Shown here piece by piece: positions 1-4,542 of a DNA stretch of 5,136 nucleotides; the first letter of the stretch is position 1, and the number at the start of each line of letters is the position of its first letter. The DNA lies in contig DBHR01000003.1 in NCBI GenBank assembly GCA_002296225.1, positions 1,085-6,220 on the forward strand, in the 5' to 3' direction. The notes under the pieces are model-generated. The model was not told the DNA's origin. It saw only the letters and a program-made list of their open reading frames with translations, and did not search any database. The DNA is from Acidobacteria bacterium UBA823. GTDB lineage: Bacteria > Acidobacteriota > Vicinamibacteria > Vicinamibacterales > UBA823. A program made the position numbers and the translations under genes.

Positions 1-588
1 TGCGGCATCCGAGGCGGTGCCGACACCAGCGTCCACGATCACCGGTATGCCAGACGCTTCTCGAATAATCTCGAGGTTGTTGGGGTTTTGGATGCCAAGG
101 CCTGAACCGATCGGCGCGCCGAGCGGCATAACAGCGGCCGCGCCAGCTTCCTCGAGCTTTCGGCAGGCCACCGGGTCGTCATTCGTATAGGGCAGCACAA
201 CGAAGTCTTCCTTGACGAGCTCACGCGTTGCCGTGATGAGTGCTTCGTTGTCAGGAAACAGAGTGCGTTCATCTCCGATCACTTCGAGCTTGAGCCAGTT
301 GGACAGTCCAGCTTCCCGTCCGAGCCTTGCCGTCCGAATGGCATCCTCTGCTGTATAGCAGCCCGCCGTATTCGGGAGCAGGCTATACCTCGACGTATCG
401 ATATAATCCAGCAACGACTCCTTGCTGCGGTCATCGATGTTGACCCGCCGCACAGCGACGGTAATGATTTCGGCACCGGACGCTTCGTGGGCCCGTACCA
501 TTACTTCATTGGATGGGTACTTTCCCGTGCCGACGAGCAGGCGAGAGCGGAACGATTTGCCGGCAATCACGAGCGGCGTATCGCTCAT
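1..588 (-). CDS. thiG: Thiazole synthase ThiG (C-terminus cut by window edge)
   Basis: ThiG condenses 1-deoxy-D-xylulose 5-phosphate, dehydroglycine and sulfur from ThiS thiocarboxylate into the thiazole phosphate of thiamine, in the cytoplasm. The 196 visible residues form most of the (beta/alpha)8 barrel. Seen motifs are GTGKY (20-24), LPNTAGCYTA (71-80), NWLKLEVIGD (97-106) with Lys100 as the expected Schiff-base lysine, VLPYTNDDPV (131-140), MPLGAPIGSGLGIQN (154-168) and VIVDAGVGTASDAA (183-196). The family is usually about 255-270 residues, so roughly 60 C-terminal residues lie beyond the left edge. The ATG at 588 overlaps the thiS stop as ATGA, so translation is probably coupled to thiS. 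No frameshift or missing key residue is visible. Identification is very secure. Confidence 0.97.
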   Translation of the reverse strand, partial: MSDTPLVIAGKSFRSRLLVGTGKYPSNEVMVRAHEASGAEIITVAVRRVNIDDRSKESLLDYIDTSRYSLLPNTAGCYTAEDAIRTARLGREAGLSNWLKLEVIGDERTLFPDNEALITATRELVKEDFVVLPYTNDDPVACRKLEEAGAAAVMPLGAPIGSGLGIQNPNNLEIIREASGIPVIVDAGVGTASDAA

Positions 589-791
589 CGCGCACCCCCG
601 CCCACGAAATTTACGATCTCGATCTGATCCCCGTCGTTAACCATCGTTGAATCGAATACCGCACGTTTCAGCACGGCAAGGTTGTGCTCGACTGCCACGC
701 GCCGGGCGTCGATCTTGAGGTAGTCAAGTAGTTGCGTCACCTGCATGGGTGCGTCTAGCTCGAACGCCTTGCCATTAAGTGTGATAGTCAA
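585..791 (-). CDS. thiS: Sulfur carrier protein ThiS, with a two-residue tail after Gly-Gly
   Basis: This 68-residue ubiquitin-like protein is the sulfur donor for thiazole formation: its C-terminal Gly is adenylated by ThiF, converted to a thiocarboxylate, and passes sulfur to ThiG. The N-terminus MTITLNGKAFEL, the central AVEHN segment (33-37) and DGDQIEIVNFVGGG (53-66) are typical of ThiS. The start is TTG at 791. An in-frame TGA lies at 825-827 and no ATG, GTG or TTG comes between, so TTG is the only usual start that keeps the complete first beta strand. Upstream purine runs GAGG (795-798) and TAGG (801-804) could serve as Shine-Dalgarno. The stop overlaps the thiG start by 4 bases. Unusually, the protein ends Gly-Gly-Gly-Ala-Arg rather than at Gly, implying removal of a tail before activation. 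Confidence 0.95.
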   Translation of the reverse strand: MTITLNGKAFELDAPMQVTQLLDYLKIDARRVAVEHNLAVLKRAVFDSTMVNDGDQIEIVNFVGGGAR

Positions 792-846
792 TCGCCTCAG
801 CCTACTCTTCGTCGTAGCAGGAAGTCAAGGCTAACTTATTGGTATG

Positions 847-869
847 AATGGGGTTAGCGCCTACCCATT
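847..869 (-). repeat. Imperfect inverted repeat in the thiS upstream region
   Basis: On the plus strand, AATGGG (847-852) and TAG (855-857) pair with CTA (861-863) and CCCATT (864-869). This gives a 9-bp stem with a two-base bulge (853-854) and a CGC loop. A second overlapping option pairs GCTAAC (830-835) with GTTAGC (853-858), so the two structures are mutually exclusive. No T-run follows on either strand, so it is not a standard intrinsic terminator. It lies between the deacetylase stop and the thiS start, and would be in the 5' leader if the candidate promoter at 885-914 is used. Function is unknown. Confidence 0.35.
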
Positions 870-884
870 GTTCTGATCGAACGG

Positions 885-914
885 ATTATTTTCGTATTCG
901 ATCTCGGCGGTGAA
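885..914 (-). promoter_or_regulatory. Candidate sigma-70-type promoter for thiSG
   Basis: On the minus strand TTCACC (914-909, 4 of 6 matches to TTGACA) is followed after 18 bases by AATAAT (890-885, 5 of 6 matches to TATAAT). It sits in the 185-base gap between the deacetylase stop and thiS and would give a leader of about 85 bases. A weaker alternative is TTGACT (828-823) with TAGGCT (804-799), also 18 bases apart, which would put the start of transcription almost on the TTG codon. No thiamine pyrophosphate riboswitch consensus is visible in the gap. thiSG could also be read through from the genes upstream. Confidence 0.35.
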
Positions 915-976
915 TTTGAGTTCGTGTTTGGTGATACCCGGTATGCCTCCGTCCGACTGGTATCGAAGCCTCAGTC

Positions 977-1984
977 TCACAGAAGTGGTTTGCTTTCCCG
1001 TGGCCCGATGGGTGAGTGCGAGCGGGCGAACTCGGTCAGGGTCATGCCCTCGACCCCACGCGAGACGAGGTGCGCGAACGTTCTCTCAAGCCGATGGAAC
1101 AGATCGTCTACGGCGGCTGGCGTGCGGTTATAGGGCGAGGCGCCCGGCATGAGTTCAGACGAATGCAGCATCATCTCGACGGCTGGCAGGCCGAACGCGT
1201 TGGCAGCCTCGTAGACGGTAATCAGGCGCTCTGCGGACATTCCCGGATATGGGCGAAACCACTGAGGTGCAAGCCGAAGGAATCTATCAGCCGCCCGCAT
1301 GGGGATCGACCGTCGATGGCGACGAAACATTGAGCGGACCAGGTGCGATCGCCGCATAAGCGCGCTGGTATGCAGAATGGTGACTGGAACTTCTAGGAGC
1401 CCAGAGTTTCCGGTTTGGCACACATCTCTCTGTGAGAGACCGTAAGGCGCGAGCGGAGCCTTCCGGAAGTCCGGTCCGCCCCCGCGCAGGCCAATGTCAG
1501 CAACCCACGACACCAACGGCGTGATTGAGCAGTCCACCAAGTACCCGAGCCTGACCAGCGATAACACTTGTGCGGGCGAGAAGCCCCATCGGCCGGCGCG
1601 GTAGCTCGTCGGCGCCTGACCGAGCCGATCGCCAAGCGTTGCTGTCAGAGTGCGTAGCTTCGATTGGAGTAGTTCGGTGGGTAGTTCGGATGGGTAGGGG
1701 TGACCCCGGTCGACATCGTCCCACGTGGCGTCGAACGGCGGTGTCGACCAGGGATGCAGGTGCGCACCGATCTCGGCGTGCCCATCGCGGGCCGGTTGTC
1801 CCAGCGTCCCCTTAAACAGGGCACTCGTGACGACTTCGTACGTGCAAAGGTAAGTCGGCGGAAATTCAAAATGCTCACAGAGCGCCTGGAACCTCGGCAC
1901 GTAGCTGAGATTGTCGGTCGTCAACTCTGCCCCGACGTTCCATTGATTATCCGCTTCGGTGTCAACGGTGAGGATTAGTTTCAT
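977..1984 (-). CDS. NodB-superfamily polysaccharide deacetylase-like protein
   Basis: A 335-residue protein resembling carbohydrate esterase family 4 enzymes, metal-dependent hydrolases that remove N- or O-acetyl groups from glycans. The order of motifs fits a NodB barrel: VDTEAD (7-12) in place of the usual TFDDG, GAHLHPW (73-79) as the metal-binding histidine motif, SYRAGRWGF (127-135), VDCSITP (150-156), LLEVPV (196-201) and MLHSSEL (272-278) with a late histidine at 274. I see no signal peptide or membrane segment, so it is probably cytoplasmic. I start at ATG 1984 because the first barrel strand MKLILTVDTE begins there; an in-frame ATG at 2077 would overlap the methyltransferase by about 80 bases and add a basic, uninformative stretch. 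It begins 11 bases after the methyltransferase stop, whose TAG forms part of a weak TAGG ribosome site, suggesting one operon. The substrate is probably the glycan made by the neighbours; activity is inferred. Confidence 0.85.
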   Translation of the reverse strand: MKLILTVDTEADNQWNVGAELTTDNLSYVPRFQALCEHFEFPPTYLCTYEVVTSALFKGTLGQPARDGHAEIGAHLHPWSTPPFDATWDDVDRGHPYPSELPTELLQSKLRTLTATLGDRLGQAPTSYRAGRWGFSPAQVLSLVRLGYLVDCSITPLVSWVADIGLRGGGPDFRKAPLAPYGLSQRDVCQTGNSGLLEVPVTILHTSALMRRSHLVRSMFRRHRRSIPMRAADRFLRLAPQWFRPYPGMSAERLITVYEAANAFGLPAVEMMLHSSELMPGASPYNRTPAAVDDLFHRLERTFAHLVSRGVEGMTLTEFARSHSPIGPRESKPLL

Positions 1985-1995
1985 GGCCGTGACGC

Positions 1996-2868
1996 CTAGC
2001 AGGTCAGTACGTATTCCATGTTTGTGATCAGGACGTCGCGGCCGATTGGGATACGCGGGATTCTCTTGACGAGCCATTTTGGTAAGGTGCGGCGCGCTAG
2101 CTTGCTGATCTCCAGGTCCTCGCGAATTAGCGTGAATCCGGCTTCGGTGATGCGCTGACGCAAGTTTTTGAGCGTGACGAGATAATGGAGGTCGTCAATC
2201 ATCGTTTCGCCTCGTTGGGCCTGCGTGAGGAACAAATCACTGTGCACCGGCTCACGGAAAGTTCCCGGTGCGTGGCGTGCGAGCCACCAACTCAGTTGAA
2301 AAGCGAGCCGGCGTCCGAGCATCAGATGCGGCGGAATTGGGAACCGTAACCGCGGAAGGTGAACTCCACTCGGCGACAGATAAGGCGCCGTTTCGAGAAA
2401 CATACGCCCACCCGGTCTGAGGACTCGGCGTACTTCCCGCAGATAGGCGCTGGGGTTCCTGACGTGCTCAATAACAGCATGGGAAATGACCAAGTCAAAG
2501 CTACCGTCACGAAACGGCAGTGCCATTCCATCCGCTCTTGAGAACCTCGGCCCAGGGCCACCTTGCTCCGCGGCCAGTCGTGTGCCAGCGTCCATGAACC
2601 GGTCCTCGAGGTCGATGGCAACGGCCAATTCCGACTCTTCAGCAAATGAGACGCTCATGCCGCCGCCGCCACAGCCATCATCAAGCACCCTGCCGAGGTC
2701 CGTGATGCCCGCATTTGCTAAATAACGCAGCACCTTGGCCGAGCGCCAATATTCGAACCTGGCGTAATGGAACTCCGAGCGAAAGCGCTCAGCGCCGTGC
2801 CGTTCGATGGCCTCTTGGTTGACGATCCGCATCGTGCTAGTTGTGAAAGCGCGTCTACGTCCGGTCAC
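1996..2868 (-). CDS. Class I SAM-dependent methyltransferase (Methyltransf_11 type)
   Basis: This 290-residue protein would transfer a methyl group from S-adenosylmethionine. The Rossmann core shows motif I VLDDGCGGGG (61-70), the acidic strand-2 end AIDLED (84-89), ADGMALPF (112-119), FDLVISHAVIEHV (124-136) and LRPGGRMFLET (150-160). A C-terminal part of about 120 residues, rich in Arg, Trp and Pro, may select the substrate. The GTG start at 2868 overlaps the flippase stop by 14 bases and has GGAG four bases before it. An ATG at 2832 (codon 13, before RIVNQEAIERHG) is the alternative, with no clear Shine-Dalgarno; the first 12 residues carry no domain signal. Its place between a flippase and a deacetylase suggests it methylates a sugar or glycan terminus, but UbiE/small-molecule methyltransferases share these motifs, so the substrate is not known. 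Confidence 0.9.
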   Translation of the reverse strand: MTGRRRAFTTSTMRIVNQEAIERHGAERFRSEFHYARFEYWRSAKVLRYLANAGITDLGRVLDDGCGGGGMSVSFAEESELAVAIDLEDRFMDAGTRLAAEQGGPGPRFSRADGMALPFRDGSFDLVISHAVIEHVRNPSAYLREVRRVLRPGGRMFLETAPYLSPSGVHLPRLRFPIPPHLMLGRRLAFQLSWWLARHAPGTFREPVHSDLFLTQAQRGETMIDDLHYLVTLKNLRQRITEAGFTLIREDLEISKLARRTLPKWLVKRIPRIPIGRDVLITNMEYVLTC

Positions 2869-4363
2869 CGAACTCCGCAGGTGCGGAGGGTGCCGGTTTG
2901 TCCGAGGCAGGGGCGCCTCGGAAAGAGGTCCATAATTGCCGGATCTCTCGAAGTTCGCTCGTCTTAAAGAACCCGAGTCCGATCAAACCGACCGGATACG
3001 CCACCAGCAGCGCGATAGCAATGCTTAGCGCTTCGGCGTTCGATGTCGGTGACGCCGTGACCATTATCCCATAGAGCGCCGCAGCCACTCCTGCAGTCAT
3101 CCCGAGTCGTCCCCATTCGTAGCGAATGGGGAAATACCGCTGGGCGAAGTAGCTCAACGTTGCAACGAATACGATCTGTCCGGCAACGAGGGAAGCCGCT
3201 GCGCCAAAGAGCCCCCAGCGTGGAATCAGCAGAAAATACCCGCTAAGGCTTACAAACCCGGCGACTGCGGTGGCGATCGGATAGGCGTGGGTGCGTTTAG
3301 CGACGTTGATCGACGTCGACAAAAAGTCAGAGGTCGATTGGATGGCCATTCCCAGGGCCAGAAACGGTACGATCCGTGCCGAAGCATGGAAGGTGTGGGG
3401 TGTCATCAGTTCGACTACCGGTCCGGCGAGGCAGGCCAGCGCCAGGGTGAGGAAACTTAGAACGGTGAAGGCATAGCTGGCGAGACGACCGAATAATCGT
3501 GGTGCATCCGCACGCCGCATTGAGTCGAACGCGAATGGCATCCAAGCCGTAGTAAATGCCGCGGGGTACAGCTTGACCACCGAGGCGATGCTGATGCCGA
3601 TCAAGTACACGCCAACTTGTTCTAGCGGGAGATACAGCGCGAGGAAAAACCGGTCGCTCATCATCATGCCTTGGTGCATGACGCCTTGCGGTACACGCGG
3701 AAAGCCGAACTGCAGCATCTCCCGCGCCACCGAGCGAGAGAACCGCCAGGTCGTCATCGCGTGAATGGTCGGGCTTAGACCAGCAACCATCAGGGTCGAT
3801 ACTATGACGTCGGCCAGAACGATGCCGGTGACGTTCCACCGCAAGCCGACGACAAATACCAAACGCAGGACGATCGTGCCAAGAGATCGGACGAAGTTGA
3901 GTGTGGCATACGCGCGTGACTTTTCCTGGATTTGAAGTCGAGTCAACGCAGGGAAAATAAAGCTGGCGATGAAGCCGTTCGCGAACAACAGCGAGAGTAT
4001 TGTCACGTGATCGTGGACGCCGAACAGTGCGCTGCTGATCGCCGGTGCGAACGCCAAGAGCAGGAGTGTCAGCCCGCCGTTCGCACCGAGGAGAAAGAGG
4101 ATGATCGTGCCGGCGAGCGTGCGGCGCTCCGCGTCGTTGCGACAATCGTAGTAGAGTCGGAGAAAGGAAGTGTCCAGGCCCCATCGGTATAAGGGCTTGA
4201 GCACCGCTTCAAGCACGAGGACAAGTGCCAGCACGCCATAATCTGACGGCGACAGCACGCGCGTGTAGACCGGCAGGAGGAGAAAGGTGGTCGCGAGAAT
4301 CGCGACGTCGGCCGAGCCGTAGACGAGCAGATGGCTGGATATTCGACGAACATTGTCGAACAT
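2855..4363 (-). CDS. Wzx-like polysaccharide flippase (MOP/PST superfamily)
   Basis: A 502-residue integral membrane protein that fits the oligosaccharide flippases of the COG2244 (RfbX/Wzx) type, which move lipid-linked sugar units from the cytoplasmic to the outer face of the inner membrane. About 13-14 hydrophobic segments are visible, including roughly 14-36, 43-62, 83-107, 121-140, 159-196, 246-268, 294-314, 327-350, 360-404, 418-437 and 443-466. Family-like features are the N-terminal LLPVYTRVLSPSDYG (29-43), RWGLDTSFLRLYYD (60-73) and the charged loop with SDRFFLALYLPLEQVGVY (236-253). The last 35 residues form a polar, Pro/Ala-rich cytoplasmic tail. Length is normal for the family. 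The ATG at 4363 has no Shine-Dalgarno but a TATAAT eight bases upstream. It is the first full-size gene of a three-gene run with the methyltransferase and deacetylase. Sugar specificity cannot be read from sequence. Confidence 0.93.
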   Translation of the reverse strand: MFDNVRRISSHLLVYGSADVAILATTFLLLPVYTRVLSPSDYGVLALVLVLEAVLKPLYRWGLDTSFLRLYYDCRNDAERRTLAGTIILFLLGANGGLTLLLLAFAPAISSALFGVHDHVTILSLLFANGFIASFIFPALTRLQIQEKSRAYATLNFVRSLGTIVLRLVFVVGLRWNVTGIVLADVIVSTLMVAGLSPTIHAMTTWRFSRSVAREMLQFGFPRVPQGVMHQGMMMSDRFFLALYLPLEQVGVYLIGISIASVVKLYPAAFTTAWMPFAFDSMRRADAPRLFGRLASYAFTVLSFLTLALACLAGPVVELMTPHTFHASARIVPFLALGMAIQSTSDFLSTSINVAKRTHAYPIATAVAGFVSLSGYFLLIPRWGLFGAAASLVAGQIVFVATLSYFAQRYFPIRYEWGRLGMTAGVAAALYGIMVTASPTSNAEALSIAIALLVAYPVGLIGLGFFKTSELREIRQLWTSFRGAPASDKPAPSAPAEFGDRT

Positions 4364-4371
4364 GTAGGCGG

Positions 4372-4402
4372 ATTATAGTGGCAAGCTGCATCTTCTCAGA
4401 AG
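4372..4402 (-). promoter_or_regulatory. Flippase-operon promoter with perfect TATAAT; possible leaderless start
   Basis: The minus strand carries TATAAT at 4377-4372, only eight bases before the flippase ATG, so transcription would begin within about three bases of the start codon. The bases between (CCGCCTAC) contain no Shine-Dalgarno, which agrees with leaderless translation. The -35 region is poor (TTCTGA or TCTGAG at 17-18 bases), but it is covered by a perfect 11-base palindrome CTTCTCAGAAG (4392-4402) that could be an operator. The same AT block reads TATAGT (4374-4379) on the plus strand, so it could fire in both directions. The assignment is from consensus only. Confidence 0.45.
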
Positions 4403-4528
4403 CGGACCGCCACGAGTGCCATGCGGGTGCCACTCGGCGTAGCCCTCGGGGTTGAGCCATAATGCATTGCCTCGCAACCGCCAACCGACCGCGGCTGGGC
4501 TCGAATGGAGCGAGGTTGAATCAGTCAT
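4373..4528 (-). CDS. Candidate small protein, 51 residues, unknown function
   Basis: I do not recognise this ORF. It starts with ATG at 4528 and stops with TAA at 4373-4375, nine bases before the flippase ATG. GAGAGG (4539-4534) ends five bases before the ATG, a good Shine-Dalgarno, and an in-frame TGA at 4541-4543 rules out a longer form. The middle of the protein, GNALWLNPEGYAEWHPHG (20-37), rich in Trp, Tyr, His, Pro and Gly, looks like a folded or conserved protein segment rather than random frame; the end is basic (LLRRCSLPL). There is no signal peptide or membrane segment. Third-position GC is about 63 percent by hand count, not out of line with coding use. Against it: it covers the whole space where promoters for both flanking genes are expected, and its stop lies in the TATAAT. 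It could be a real first gene of the operon, a leader peptide, or chance. Confidence 0.33.
   Translation of the reverse strand: MTDSTSLHSSPAAVGWRLRGNALWLNPEGYAEWHPHGTRGGPLLRRCSLPL
4413..4436. repeat. Inverted repeat CGAGTG / CACTCG in the divergent region
   Basis: CGAGTG (4413-4418) and CACTCG (4431-4436) form a perfect 6-base inverted repeat around a 12-base centre, which also holds a direct repeat of GTGCCA (4416-4421 and 4427-4432). The spacing would suit a dimeric regulator, but such short repeats are common by chance, and here they also lie inside the candidate small ORF. No known operator is recognised. Confidence 0.25.
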
Positions 4529-4538
4529 AGAGGCCTCT
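4529..4538. promoter_or_regulatory. Palindromic ribosome-binding site shared by two divergent ORFs
   Basis: AGAGGCCTCT is a perfect 10-base palindrome. On the plus strand its AGAGG (4529-4533) stands nine bases before the glycosyltransferase ATG at 4543. On the minus strand its AGAGG (4538-4534) stands five bases before the small-ORF ATG at 4528. The two start codons are separated by only 14 bases. The plus-strand site is well supported because it precedes a clear gene; the minus-strand role depends on the small ORF being real. Confidence 0.5.
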
Positions 4539-4542
4539 CGTC

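Larger units (their letters stand above)
4364..4542. other. Divergent intergenic region between flippase and glycosyltransferase
   Basis: These 179 bases must supply the nearest promoters for both flanking genes. They hold, from left to right: the AT block 4372-4379 (TATAAT on minus, TATAGT on plus), the palindrome 4392-4402, the inverted repeat 4413-4436, a CATAAT (4458-4463) on the plus strand that could be a -10 for the glycosyltransferase but lacks a -35 match, and the AGAGGCCTCT palindrome at 4529-4538. A 51-codon minus-strand ORF spans most of it. No terminator or structured RNA family is recognised. Confidence 0.6.

Noticed and set aside
847..869. Intrinsic terminator after the deacetylase
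   Set aside because: The stem is bulged and there is no T-run following it on the minus strand, so I list it only as an inverted repeat.
792..976. Thiamine pyrophosphate (THI-box) riboswitch upstream of thiS
   Set aside because: The conserved segments around CTGAGA and the ACCTGATCTGGATAATGCCAGCG-like region (in short pieces) are absent on the minus strand in this gap.
910..1333. Plus-strand open frames across the deacetylase end
   Set aside because: They lie antisense to conserved deacetylase coding sequence, have shadow-frame composition (many Arg, Ser, Gly) and no plausible ribosome sites or domains.
1985..2077. A 31-residue longer N-terminus for the deacetylase from ATG 2077
   Set aside because: It would overlap the methyltransferase end by about 80 bases, encodes an Arg/Pro-rich stretch with no domain match, and the first NodB strand begins exactly at the ATG at 1984.
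3327..4184. A 285-codon open frame on the minus strand inside the flippase gene
   Set aside because: It is an alternate frame of the flippase, rich in Arg, His and Pro without any recognisable domain, while the flippase frame has clear membrane segments and family motifs.
4392..4403. CTGAGA on the minus strand as part of a THI-box before the flippase
   Set aside because: Only this hexamer matches; the second conserved segment and flanking stems are missing, and it is simply part of the CTTCTCAGAAG palindrome.
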